Shown in pieces: positions 48,579 through 60,489 of a stretch of DNA of 64,000 nt. Both the position numbers and the translations under genes were made by a program. The stretch is from Cryptomeria japonica (taxonomy: Eukaryota > Streptophyta > Pinopsida > Cupressales > Cupressaceae), in contig NC_081410.1 of assembly GCF_030272615.1 (NCBI RefSeq), positions 260,140,437-260,204,436 on the forward strand, in the 5' to 3' direction. The notes under the pieces are model-generated. The model was not told the origin of the DNA. It made no database searches and saw only the letters and a program-made list of their open reading frames with translations. Position 1 is the first letter of the stretch. Each line of letters begins with the position of its first letter.

Positions 48579-49441
48579 ATGACACTTACCGCAGCCAACC
48601 TCAACCCACCCAATGACTCTTTACCACTCATATTTCCTGATCTCATAGACTGGGATGAACCTGAAAACCATGACATACCTATTTTCCCAAATGACGACTC
48701 CATTATCCATTACCTATGTATTGTCAACCCAGAAATAGAATCCTCTAGCAAACAAAGTAACAATATATACAATCAGGAGAGTGCCAAGTATTTCAGACGC
48801 AAAAATGAAAGAAATAGATCTAATGCTGAAAACCAGTCAATGGCAGCACTAGATCACAAAAAAGTCAAAATAAAGGACACATTTGAGGGTGAAAACCTTT
48901 TTAAGGCACCTAAGGATGGGAGAATTGATACTCTTCCTGAACACTATCAGGAGCGATCACCCATATTGATTGAGCCCACTCAATCAATCAACATTAGTAT
49001 AGAAGAAGCAGCCAAAAACATACACCTAGCAGAATCTCTAACAGAAGAAGAAAAAACGGAGTTTATCAAATTCTTCAAAGAAAAGAAAATCAATTTTGCT
49101 TGGTCCTATGCAGATATGCCTGGGATTGATCCAAACTTAATCATGCATCATTTATCTATTGCTCCAGGAGCTAAGCCAATCAAGCAAAAATTGAGAAAGA
49201 TGAATCCGCATGTAGCATTAATGGTCAAAGTTGAACTAAAGAAGTTATTAGATGTCGGATTTATTCGACCTATAGACTATGTTGAATGGATTTCAAACAT
49301 TGTGTCAGTTTCAAAACCAGATCAAAGCATCAGGATATGCACTGATTTTAGGGATGTTAACAAAGCCTGTCCAAAGGATGACTTTCCTTTGCCCAACATC
49401 GACATAATTGTAGACCTCACAGCAGGTCATGCAATGCTATC
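48579..49441 (+). pseudogene. Tat-2 RT, 5' part (up to the insertion)
   Basis: An open frame holding the pre-RT linker and the RT start: INFAWSYADMPGIDPNLIMH, ELKKLLDVGFIRPIDYVEW, NKACPKDDFPLPNIDIIVD and AGHAMLS, where the PMD element interrupts. It continues at 61742. Confidence 0.88.
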
Positions 49442-50688
49442 TGTAGACACCTAAAAATGGTCAACGCTTGCAGGGTCATACTTTAACATTTGCGCATTGC
49501 CTCATTTTAGGTTTTTGCGTCGCATTAACATTTCTCCTATGTCACGCACTTGGTTTTTATCATTTGCAAGTATCGAGTCATTCTTCTATCATCTCGCCTT
49601 CGAATTTGGTCTTGTCGACAACAACCTTCAGTCATGATTTTGGTCGATCTTTGTCCTTGTCAATCTTGTCATATTGCGATCGATTCGTCATCGATCCTTG
49701 TCCTTTCCAATCATGTCAATTTGGTCAATTTGTCATTAATTTTTGTCAACCAATCTCAGTCAAATCATTTATCAACATTGGTCATTTATCAATTCAAAAT
49801 CATGATCGAATCAATATCAACGATCCTTTGTCAAGACCTAATTGTCATCCTCGCATTCCTAATTCATCTTCTAGGGTTTTGTGATTTAGTCATTTAACCT
49901 TGCGTATCATTTTCTTCCTTTAGGATTAATAAATTGTTTATTTATCCTAAGTCTTCTCATTACAATTAAATCTTTATTTAATTGGCTAATTATTCTTCCT
50001 CTTGTAAATTAATTAATAAATGAAAAATTATTAATTAATTTACCTAATTTCTAATTCCTAAATTCCTCATTTCTAATTTTCTAATTTTCTAATTTCTAAT
50101 TTCTTTTCCCTCCTATTTCATCTCCTAATTCTATGGGAATGACATTTCAATTTGTCATAATTTGTCATAATTGACAATCAATCAATTTTGACATAGAATG
50201 TGTCATATTTTGTCATAAATTATCAATCAACAAATTGTGCATAGAAAGTGCATAATTTGTCATAATTTGTCATATTGATTTGCAATTTCCATTTGAATTG
50301 GATCATGCTAATCTTGTCATTTCTCCAATTTCTCTATAAATTGGATGATTTTCTACAATCAAGCCCTAATTTTTGCGAATCCTTAATCAAACTATTGAAT
50401 TTACACTTTGAGTATTCTTGTGTCAATGTCAATCTTGCTTTCACAATTAGGTGTATGCACTTGAAGGTGAGATCCACAACAAACCTATTTGGAGAAGAAA
50501 GAAGAACAATGGAGCCGCATGGAAGGAGCATTCAAATCGTCATCTGGTTTGCATAATATTTAGTTTTGTATGCTTTGTTTTCATGTCTCTATTGAATGTG
50601 TCTTAGGATTAGATCATTGCAATGAATGCACTTGTGATTGATGATTATGTTTATCTTGCTTGTGATGATTCCTATTTCCTATGCTACA
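49442..50688 (+). repeat. 5' LTR of the PMD element
   Basis: TGTAGACACCTAAAAATGG to CCTATGCTACA. It is rich in GTCAT/CAATTTGTCA phrases (TTTGTCATAATTTGTCATAATTG near 50150). TATAAATT at about 50335-50342 is the best promoter candidate. Confidence 0.95.
50335..50342 (+). promoter_or_regulatory. TATA box candidate in the PMD-element LTR
   Basis: TCTCTATAAATTGG about 890 bp into the LTR, comparable to the TATA position in the Tat LTRs. Repeated at about 61383 in the 3' LTR. Confidence 0.5.
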
Positions 50689-50693
50689 TTAAT

Positions 50694-50712
50694 TGGTGAA
50701 CCCAACATGAAC
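50694..50712 (+). promoter_or_regulatory. Possible primer-binding site of the PMD element
   Basis: TGGTGAACCCAACATGAAC starts five bases after the LTR end. The tRNA is not identified. Confidence 0.45.
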
Positions 50713-50814
50713 ACTAACCATCTAACCCTCTAACTATGTTTTGGAGTGCTTTCAAGTTGATTTTGTAGGCCAAAAACCCAAAAACAGGGTCGTGCAGGGT
50801 ATTCTGGAGACTTC

Positions 50815-50930
50815 TGCGCCTATGTAAGACAACTTGCGCCTATGTCAGACATTCTGTGCTTGTGTAGGTGACATTCTGCGCTTGTGTCAGACATTCTACG
50901 CTTGTGTCATGACTTTTGCGCCTGTGTAAA
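50815..50930 (+). repeat. GCGCYTGTGT phrase array near the 5' LTR
   Basis: Six units with core TGCGCCTATGT / TGCGCTTGTGT, spaced about 20-22 bp (for example TGCGCTTGTGTCAGACATTC). The same core recurs in both orientations near the 3' LTR (59843-59956). Confidence 0.85.
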
Positions 50931-52765
50931 GTCCAGAACAGAGGTAAAAAATGCAGTGTTTACTTGAAATTTATTGTGTTTTTGCATTCCGTTTTCTGTG
51001 CTTTGGATTTTGGTACTAATTATCTGTGCAGAATCTTGGCATATGCATGGAAAAGACAATAAATCAAACTACTAACACGCTTTGTGCAGATTTGAAAGTC
51101 AAAGAATAAGCGTATCAAACTCCTAACTTGGGTTCTTGCAGGTTGCCTTGGAGAAACAACCAAACTTTGTGTTTGCATTTAATTTTTAGGCACCTAGTGA
51201 TTTCTAAATAGGTTGGAATGAACATTTGTTTGCTTTTATTGTTGAGTATGACATTGGAGTAGGAGAGTATGCTCTCATCCTTCTTAGGGTGATCAGAAAT
51301 CCAGATCTTCGATACCATACTTGTGTTGTTGATTGTGTGTCACATTTAGAGGGCCTGCCTTCCCGACCACTTTGCTTTTGCAAGCAAGTGATAATCATGA
51401 GAAGGGGACGACCCAAAGTGAGTACAGCTAGAATTCCTTGGCATTCTAACTCACTATAAAAAAATGCCCGATGAGCGAAAGCTTTGAAGGAAGTGTTACG
51501 TGGGAATTGCAGTTACTTGGGAAGTGATGACCCTTGGACTCTTTCTCATATCAACATCTAAGTAGGGCCTCTTGGTCTAAATCATGCTTGCGCAACTACA
51601 TTTGTTTGGTATCTTGGTGGGCTTAATGTCTCAATCACGCTTGCGTGACATCAAGGAGTAATGCTTAACAGAAATCCTTACTAAACACCTTGTTTTTAGA
51701 GGCCAAAAAACCCTTCTAGTTGCTTGAGAAGGACAAATTCGGATACTTGGAAGAGATACTAAGTTCGCCATGGGGAGATTTCCATGGGGACTGATGCTTG
51801 GCTGCCCTGAGAAGTGAGTGCCGTGGAGGGGAGCCCGTGGGGTCAAGCATCTATGTATTCTCCTTGAATCCCATAATGAGTCTACCTCTCAAGTACCTAA
51901 TGTCTTTGCCTACCATAGGAAATGTGGAAATGAGCATGATTGTCTTGAGTCTAAGTTGCAATATCTTGTATTCTTTGCTTGTCAAAAGTTGAATTTCATC
52001 TCATTTCAAAAGCAAAACAAATTGATCCAACATAAGATTAAACACAAGAGACATTCATCCAACAAAAAGTTCAACAAGGTTCGAAACACATCTTCTAACA
52101 TGGTTGTCAAACATTGTTCAAAGTCTTGTCTCAACATTCATGTCACTTAGATTTAGGTGCATCTTAGGTTTGCATTTTGCAAAATTCATTGTCAACTACC
52201 AAGGTTAGGTTTCACCTAAGTCATACTCCTTTGCATATCAATAAGGGTCATCCATTTGCATATGTCCTCTTGCAGTAAAGTCATACCATTGTCATATTTG
52301 CATACCCTAGGTCTCTTTATCAAGCTTAGGTCATTATCATATCATATTAAGGTCACTTGCATAGTAATTTCCTTTTGCATATAATCTCAAAACTAGGTTT
52401 TGTCATACTTGAGTAATCCAAATATTTGATAAACTCTAAGTCATTGTTAGGAAGTCTAGACCTTATTAAATCTTTTATCCTTTTGTCATCAATATCATTT
52501 GGTCAAACCTAGCTTAGTATCCAAGCATATAGGGGAGACTTTGTCATTTGTCCTTTTGTCACCTAAGTCCTTTTGTCCTTTGAGGTCTAGATATCAGTCC
52601 AATTTCCTAAGGGTCCCTCTCTTAGATTTGCATTTCAAAAGTTTGTCAAAATCTTCAAAAACAACCAAAAACATAGATTGCATTCTCATTCATTTAGTTC
52701 GCATTTAGTTGCATATCATATATTGCCCTTTAAAAATTCCAAAAATATTGCATTTGCATAGTGAC
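50931..52765 (+). other. PMD-element leader
   Basis: No supported coding sequence. It contains GC-richer patches at 51640-51850 (GTGGAGGGGAGCCCGTGGGG) and T-rich TTTGTCAT-type sequence at 52200-52600. Function not visible. Confidence 0.45.
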
Positions 52766-55520
52766 ATGTCTATTGAAACAAGGTTCCAAGCACCAATGAT
52801 GCAACAAAGTTTGACATATCAACCGACAATGCAATCACAATTCTATCCAACCCAACAACAAAGCAACATTGATCAAACTTTTTATGATGAAACAAATCTC
52901 CAAATACAAAAACTAGAGGAAAAACTAGCTCAAGAAGAAGAGATATTGGAACAAAGAGTGAAAAACATTAAGAAGAATAGATAACAAATGTCCAAAGTGT
53001 TTCGAAAATTTCCAGGTCAAAATCCAAAGATTGAGCCAATTGATGTAAGATCTCTTCTTGAACGATCAGACATACCAGCTCTCCTCTCACAAATAGAGAT
53101 GATGAAACAATTTCAAGAAAAGAGACAACATCAATTTCAACATTATGTGCCTCCACAACAAGAACAAGAAGGTGTTTACTATCAATCAGATTTTCAACCA
53201 ATACAACCAATGGTTCAATTTCAACAATATGTCCAACCAACTATACAATGTCAACAAATAGTTCAACCAATGGTGGAATATCAACAAGTTCAATCAACAT
53301 ATCAATGTCAACAACTCCAACCAAACATTCAAAAACAAAGGTTGCAGCACACACCAACCCATGTCTCAAGCATGTCGGAACAATTGAATCAAGTCCAATA
53401 TCAAAACATGACATCAAACCAAGACCAAATTCTTGCCAAACAAGTTCAAATTCCAGATACAACTATGTCAAAACCTCAAAAGAAAGGTGGCTTTATTGCA
53501 ATGATCTTAAGGAAACGACCAAGTGAGTTCTTTGAGGAAGATCAAAATAATACAATTCTGTCTAGCAATGCCTCATCCCCTTGCAAGCAAATTGTCTCTC
53601 CAGTGGCATCTATCCCTACACCTTTAGAAGTTTCACAGGAACCTTCCATATTGTCCTCATCAAACAATACCCTCAAGGATGCAATTACCCAAGAGATATC
53701 CATAATTGATTGCCACGATAATCCAATTCATGATGCACATCCTTGTCATGTTTCAGAAATACAAGACCCAATGCCACCATGCACTTTATTGCCATTACCT
53801 ATTTTAGAGGACCCCATTCGAAGTCACTCTTCCTCATGTTCAAGCATTGATTCCTTTCCAAAATCTATCACAAATGTTCAAAGTGCATCCCCTTCATGCC
53901 AAATCATTGATCCCTTGTCAGAATCCCCCATGCATATCCAAAGTCCAATCTCATGTCAAGAGGATAATTTAGAGCATGAAGAAATGTGTCTTAAAACAAA
54001 TCAAGATCAAGATCCTGAAACCTTATCATCCCATCCAATTGTTGACCAGGACTCCATGTTCCCAGACACTCACGATGATTCCCCTATTCTTGTCCATCCT
54101 ATCCAAAGTCCTATTGACACTCCATTCCTTGAGCAAGATCAAGATATCCTAGTCCATCCTTTCCGATGATCCCATTAAAAGTCAAGAGCAAAGCAATTTT
54201 AAAGAGGAATCCAATGATCTTCCTCCTTGTCAAGGTCAAAGTATCCTTCCAAATTCATTTCCAACACAAGACCCTATCATTCCTTTAGATCCTCCACAAG
54301 ATCCACTTGTTCCTCCATCTCCTCGTCCTAATCCAACATATACACTCCAAGATCACATTTCTTGTGATGATCCCATTATGTCTCCCATTCCATCTCTTGA
54401 AGAGCCTATCATTGAACCATGTCCACTACACAATCCTAGTCCCCCTCATGATCCTAATCCCCCTCATGATTCTAACGTGTCAGTGCAAGATGTTCATGAA
54501 CCCTCGACATGCATAATGGGTTCTTCCACTTTGGTGCAATCCGATCCACTTCAAGATCTCATTATTTCTCTCATATCATATCCACCTCATAATGGACTCG
54601 CGTCTTCGTCCTAAAGAAAAGAGTCTCCTACAAGTCAATATATTCATAAAGGCAAAGGAGTAGACCTCCATGAGCAAGAACCCCTTCATATCAAAGAATA
54701 TACTAATGGTCAAGGCTACAGAGCTCACACTCAAGGCGTTGGTATCCCTTCAAAGTCAAAATCCAAATGTCCACCTTCCCCATCATCCCTTCCATCCATT
54801 CTAGGTCCCTATATCCCTCCATCTCCTATGCAACATCAGCAAAGGCACACATCCTTGAGCAAATTTCATCAATCCAAAAGAACTCCATTTCATTCATATA
54901 CATCCATGCATTCCTTTCCCCCTCCAAGCAATTTGGATGCCAAGTATAAAAGTCATAAGTCTAGAAATCCACATGTATTCAAGGATCAACATGTCCAATA
55001 TAATCGACATGTCAAAACAAAGAAAAATATGATCTATAAATAAAAAGAAATATCCAAAAGGCCACAAAGGCCCATTGAGCAAAATAAAGCAAAGTCAAAA
55101 TATATATGGGTTCCTAAATCCCTTGTGCAAGCAATGCACTCCAAGGAACCACAAAAGCATGAAAAATCAAAAACCATGTGGATCCCTAAGCAGCTCCTTG
55201 AAGCACAAAAGCCTAAAGAAACATCAAAATTGGCATCCAAAATTGCTATTCCTCCATCCAAACCTTCCAAGTCTGTTCCTCCATCACCTTCTTCATCCAT
55301 TTTGGGCCCTTATGTCCCAAAATCCCAAGCTATTCCTCCATCCAAATCTCAATATCCAAAATACGTCTTTCCTCCATCAGTCCATCACCCCTCAAGGTGT
55401 GTGCCAATGTCAATCTTGCCAACATTTCCATCCACTGAAGCACAATTCTTCCAATACCCTATCCATTATCCAATGCATATGTTTCATCCTTTGATCCCTT
55501 TGATCCAATCCTTTGCATAA
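52766..55520 (+). pseudogene. PMD-element sense ORF: long Gln/Pro/Ser-rich protein of unknown function
   Basis: ATG 52766 (MSIETRFQAP) opens a frame that, with a stop at 52982, one frameshift near 54165, and stops at 54612 and about 55041, runs to TAA 55518-55520; about 915 codons in total. The N-terminus has a short coiled coil (IQKLEEKLAQEEEILEQRV). Then a Gln-rich stretch (QPTIQCQQIVQPMVEYQQVQ), a KKGG/basic patch and a very long Ser/Pro/Asp-rich part. Late repeats include GPYIPPSP/GPYVPKSQ and WVPK/WIPK. It sits where gag would be, but I see no gag core or zinc knuckle. It could be a diverged or replacement gag, or an accessory ORF. Probably disordered. Confidence 0.6.
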
Positions 55521-56514
55521 ATCCTTGCCTTAGTTTCATTTCATTTTCCATGTCCTTATCCTACCAACGTCTTTGAGCATACTTTTAAAGGTCATGGTCC
55601 ATTTATTTCAAGGCTACTATCCAAAAAAAAAAAAAAAAAAAAAGATGCTTGAGTCCTTCTTCCATCCCCTATCATGTGTCCATCTTCTATTGAGAAAGTC
55701 AAAATACAAAAAAAAAAGTGAAAAAAAAAAAAGACAAAAGAAAAAAAAAAAGTAAAGAAAAATAATTCGTCCATTGGTGAAAACCTGGCAAACAGGTGCC
55801 TTGGGCAAGTACCATGATGAAAACCTGGCAAACAGGCGTCATGCGTAATTTATGAACTTCTTGCACAATCACACATAGGGGTAGTTTTCCTCCTTCATAT
55901 CCTATTGCCCTTCATTATCCTATCATACCATGTCATTACCCTTCCTTGTCCTATCATCCCTCATGTTCATTTTCCCTTTCCACATTTTATCTTGACAAGG
56001 CTGAGGATCATCATGAGCATCATGCATCTTGTTTGCAGCTTTTAGTCTATCATAGCTTTTGGTCATTTGCCCATTTGCTTATTTCAACCTTTCATCCATA
56101 TTCCCTAGCTTATTGCAACTTTCTGCCACTGTCCCTTAGCCAATCCCGACCTTCAATCCATGTCCCTTATCCATTCTTGGTCTTGCTTATCCTATCCATA
56201 TCTTATCACTATCCATACACTCATTTTCATTCCTTGATCTTGATCTGACATAAGGACACAAAATTTAAACATGGTTTCAAAAAAACCTCTTGACATGTCC
56301 CTCATGCCATGTTCCTGCTTTACATTGTCATATCCAGTCTCTTGTCCCATCACGCCATAGCCCTTGGAAATTGCATCCATATTGTCTCCATGATAAAAGG
56401 CCTTTGTCTTCCCTCTATCCAACATCATTTCAGCAAGCCTATTTATTCATCTGTCATATTCCTTGCCTTGCTAGACACTGGGGGCAAAGTCATTAAAAAC
56501 TAAAAACAAAAAAA
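55521..56514 (+). other. Non-coding stretch with A-rich tract and short direct repeat
   Basis: A-rich runs at about 55623-55643 and 55705-55765. A direct repeat of GATGAAAACCTGGCAAACAGG-type sequence lies at about 55776-55799 and 55816-55838, each copy able to form a CCTG/CAGG mini-hairpin. The rest is T/C-rich without protein features. Confidence 0.5.
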
Positions 56515-56760
56515 ATTTAAAATGTCCTCAAAAAATCCTTAAAAAATTTTAAAATGTCCTGAAAAAAATCTCAGAAACATTTTAAAATGTCCTGAAAAAA
56601 AATCTCAAAAACATTTAAAAATGTCCTGAAAAAAATCTCAAAAACATTTAAAAATGTCCTGAAAAAATCTCAAAAAAATCGAATAATGTCCTGAAAAAAT
56701 ATCTAAAAATTAAAAAAATGCAAATCCCTAAAAATCATAAAAAGTCCTGAAAAAATGAAC
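56515..56760 (+). repeat. Degenerate tandem repeat, about 31-bp period
   Basis: Around seven units with core AAAATGTCCTGAAAAAAATCTC followed by AAAAACATTT, decaying to the right. It lies between the sense ORF and the antisense PMD gene. Confidence 0.85.
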
Positions 56761-57860
56761 ACAAAAACATTTCAAAACATTAAAATCCAAAAAAACCACA
56801 CATTTTGTCAATCAAGGATCTCTTTTTGTGAATAAGACAGATCCCTGAGCATCCATCCAATGACAATCAATCCAACACTGTGCTTTAATGAAATCACGCG
56901 TTAAACAGATGAACTTTTTCCATCAAACCAGACATTCAAACTGATCAATATTGTCATATCAATCACCCTCAAAATCATTCGTCCTTGGCACACTATCATG
57001 GGTCTTATACAGGGTGTGGTATACTCGAAACCAGACTGTGTCCTATCTTAAATGGGGTACCACATGTCCTGAAACCAGACAGCATGATCGTCCTATTAGC
57101 ACGTTCAACTTTTGACAACGAAGATCAAGGTGTTTGTTTGATTTGTTGGAATTTGTGCATCTTATCTTTCTATTGATTTATCTTCGATCATGTTCCTATG
57201 TTGCTCGATGATGTCACTGAGTGATTTAGAGTGACCGGGATGGATCATGGTCTTTTTCTTTTTTGATTGTGATTGTCGTTTGTCTGTGATGTGTCTGTCT
57301 TTTGCAAAAAGGGTTGCATTTCAGCTTTGGCCTTCAATGTCATGATGCTACGCATCCATTTTGCTACATAAAAATAAAGGTTCTCACCTACAAAGTGCAT
57401 TACTGAAAGCAAGTTTTTCGTCATCTCTAACTGCCCTCTATCTCATTTCTTACTAACATTTCTTCCGTCAGTCTAGATAGTCAGTTCGGTCTAGTGCTCC
57501 GATATCCAAACACATATGCTGCATCCTGCATTCATTGGTTAGTACATTTGCATTATATCAAGATTCATATCAAGTATTTTATCCATTTCATATCATAAAT
57601 GCATCAAAAATACAAAAAAAAATACATCCATACATGTTCCACAATTCATTCATCAACAGTGCATAAGTCATCCATACATGGAAAATAACATATGTCACAA
57701 GTCATTTGCATCTCATCATATCGATGTATATCATATCATATGTCACAATAATATCAGAGTACAAAATCGGACTGTCTGTCCTAAGTATGGCCCGCAGGCT
57801 GACTACAAAATGTCAAACTACATAATGTCTACTGTCTGTCGTAAGGAGCACGTGCCTCTG
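56761..57860. other. Spacer before the antisense PMD gene
   Basis: No supported ORF. It contains a duplicated GAAACCAGAC phrase (about 57029 and 57080) and CATCAT/ATATCAT-rich sequence. It would be the 3' flank of the antisense gene. Confidence 0.4.
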
Positions 57861-59672
57861 TCACTGGGTGCTCCCTTTGTCCTCCTCATCCCTGCCATGT
57901 CTCATGGATGATGTCCCTCCTGGTCCTGGCTGTGGTGGTCTCATAGGTCCACTCACCCCCATGCTACTCAATGACCTCTGAGAGCATGTCCTGCTCTCTG
58001 TCCTCGATCGTGCCCGATATGAAGGTGCTCTCTGCTCTGGTGGAACTGCACTCTCATATAGTGTCCTCCAATGGCGTATCTCCTCTCCGGTCTCTACCAG
58101 CATCTGTCCTAGCTCTCGTACACTGATATCCCGAATCGACCCAATATACTCAATGACTCTCTGTTCCTCTCGTTGTGCCTAAGAAATCGCTGCATCTCGA
58201 GCCGCTGTGAGTCTAGCTATCTCCGCTCTAAACTGGTCCTGTTGTCTCTCTAAAGTCTCAATGTGATCCTGCTAACTCGCTATGGTAGCCCTGCACATCT
58301 CCATCTCCTCTATCCTAGCTGTCTCCGGCTCTATGGGTATATCCAGCCATGCCTCCTGCTCATCATCCCCATCCCCATCTCTGTCATCCTCATCCTCATC
58401 CCCTCCCTCATCCTCATCTCCGTCCTCGTCATCCCCATCCTCATCACCGTCCTCCTCCTCATCCTCCTCATCTCCCTCCTCCTCTCCTATGAGTGGGAAG
58501 TCTTCCTGTCGCCTCGGCACTGGAATATCCAGATCTGTCAATGGCACTAGGTGCCGTCGTGCAAACCATCTATCATACTCATCTGTCGTCCCAGCGTCTG
58601 CCACATCTGACCTCCAATCCCACTGTCTCAGTTGTAGCTATGCAAAGTCAGCATAGGCTATGTGTGGCTGAATCATACTCCCCCACTGACTCGTCTCTCT
58701 GTGAGATCGGGCAAAGTGTGCAGTCCTCCTAGGTACATCCTGCCTCTCTCCAAACTGTCGTCTGACTCTCTCTGGCAGGTACAACTCAATCACTCTCTGG
58801 CTTTTCACTGGCCGCCCAATCAAGTACCTCTCCTGTCTGCAATAAGGTAGCTCATCACTATCATCTGACCATCCCGGGCAATCACGATATGGCCTCCATA
58901 TGAACTCTCTCAGTCTGTCTAGCTCATGTCGCCAATATAATATGTATCCAAAAGGACCCTGTCTCAGTGCTCCACCATAGCAATACACATATGGTCGGTG
59001 TGGTACTACCTGTCTATCTGTAATCGGTCGACATATGGCTATGTGCTCAAATGCCCATACCTGTAGCAATGTGACTCCACAGCTCAGCGTTTGAACTCCC
59101 TGATACGCTATCTGATGCAGCTGAAAATATAGCATAGCAAGCACACATGGTCCCCACGCATACACCATCCCCTCTGTCACCATCCACTCTAGCACTCTTC
59201 CCCATCCAATAGGGAATCCATGTCCTCATCTATCTCCTACCAGTAGACATGCTATCACCACATATCATCGATCATACTCGGAAGCCATGCTCTCCCAGCT
59301 GATCTCCCTCTCGACAATGTCCAAGTCATCTGTGTCGCACTCAAATAGCCTGCATAATGCATCTCTACCTATCACTGGGTCATACTCTATCATCTCCCCA
59401 TGTATCAGAATGCGGAGGATACGCCATACATCCTCCAGTGTCACCGTCGCCTCTCCGGTCGCCAGATGGAATGAGGAGGTCTCTGAATGCCATCGCTCTG
59501 CCAATGCTGTAAGCAATCCTATGTTTGCCCTAATCTCGGGCATGTATGTGATGTAATATATCCCCAGTCCTGCTAATGTGTCTCTCTCTGTGCTCCTGAG
59601 TCTATGTCGTAGCATGAAGCAGTCTGGTCGATTCTCCCGCGTGATCAACGGATACTGTCGACTCTGCATCAC
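57861..59672 (-). pseudogene. Antisense plant mobile domain (PMD, MAIN/MAIL-like) protein
   Basis: One minus-strand frame of 604 codons from ATG 59672 to TGA 57861-57863, broken by five nonsense codons (TGA about 59264 and 59228, TAG about 58637, 58271 and 58162) with no frameshift. The N-terminal half matches the plant mobile domain: ALAERWHSETSSFHLATGEA, TVTLEDVWRILRI, IHGE, later LLQVWAFEHI, YILYWRHELDRLREF and IWRPY. A strongly acidic Asp/Glu run of about 45 residues follows (about 58500-58365), then a short helical stretch and an Arg/Ser/Pro-rich tail. PMD proteins in plants include MAIN and MAIL1, which act in gene expression and transposon silencing; PMDs are also found in transposons. 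Transcribed opposite to the element. Confidence 0.82.
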
Positions 59673-59842
59673 AATTGGGGCAAATTTTGTCAGTTTTAGG
59701 GTTTTCTCCTACGGGTTGCATTTCCTCTTTTTCATGTCTAATCAGGGTGTTTTTCATCTCATTTGACCTATCCTATCCTTGTCCCCCCTTTCCAGAGCAT
59801 TTGTATGTCGTTTTGACCAAAATTAGAGTTTCCAATGCACAC
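59673..59842. other. Upstream region of the antisense PMD gene
   Basis: 170 bp between the PMD start and the inverted phrase array; no clear TATA box on the minus strand. Confidence 0.35.
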
Positions 59843-59956
59843 TTGCGCCTGTGTCATAGAACCTGCGCCTGTGTCAGGTAACTTGCGCTTGTGTCTTCCT
59901 ACACAAGTGCAGAAGACATGACACAAGCACAGAATTAGACTACACAAGCGCAGAAG
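59843..59956. repeat. Inverted GCGCYTGTGT phrase array near the 3' LTR
   Basis: Three forward units (TTGCGCCTGTGTCATAG, CTGCGCCTGTGTCAGG, TTGCGCTTGTGTC) followed by three in reverse (ACACAAGTGCAGAAG, ACACAAGCACAGAA, ACACAAGCGCAGAAG). The pairing halves meet around 59898-59902, so the whole could fold into a long hairpin. It lies just upstream of the antisense PMD start. Confidence 0.85.
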
Positions 59957-60475
59957 TCCTCTTTTGCATCCCCTGTGGGCCCCGCAATGTCCCGCAAGCA
60001 ATCAAAAGTCATGAAATTGAAAACATGGGTTTTTGAGATCCATACCGCTGCTCCTACGTCCTCCGATCATCTGAATGTGCATACACATTCTGCTAGGTGA
60101 TCCGCCATTGGAATGTTCGCCATCTATCTGCAAGTGTCCTTGTCCAGAGCAACAAATCCTTCTCTTTGTGTAGTGCAAATGAGCAAATTGTCACTCTCTT
60201 GGTCTCATTTATAGATCTTTGTCAGTGCATAGATGGACGTGCACCCTCTCCATCTTATGTTGGTCGCGGTCTTTTGTGTCTTCAATGGCTTGTCCTTCAT
60301 GCATCTGATCTCCGATTGTCAGTCTGTTTGATCCTATCATTTTTATCGATCAATTGGCCTCTTTTTTTTGCATGTTTCCGGCCAATTCCTTGAGGGGGCA
60401 TGCATATGTCATTATTATTGTCTGGGGCATTTTTATTACTGTTCTTTGAAACAACGCTTAAAATCGCATTGTCTC
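59957..60475 (+). other. PMD-element 3' region before the polypurine tract
   Basis: About 520 bp with no supported ORF. It ends in the polypurine tract. Confidence 0.4.
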
Positions 60476-60489
60476 AAAGAGGGGCAAAA
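60476..60489 (+). promoter_or_regulatory. Polypurine tract of the PMD element
   Basis: AAAGAGGGGCAAAA immediately before the 3' LTR TGTAGACACC. Confidence 0.8.

Noticed and set aside
58263-58656. Plus-strand Ser/Pro/Ile-rich ORFs
   Set aside because: They are shadows of the acidic run of the antisense PMD protein; the Asp/Glu codons read as Ser/Ile/Leu on the other strand.
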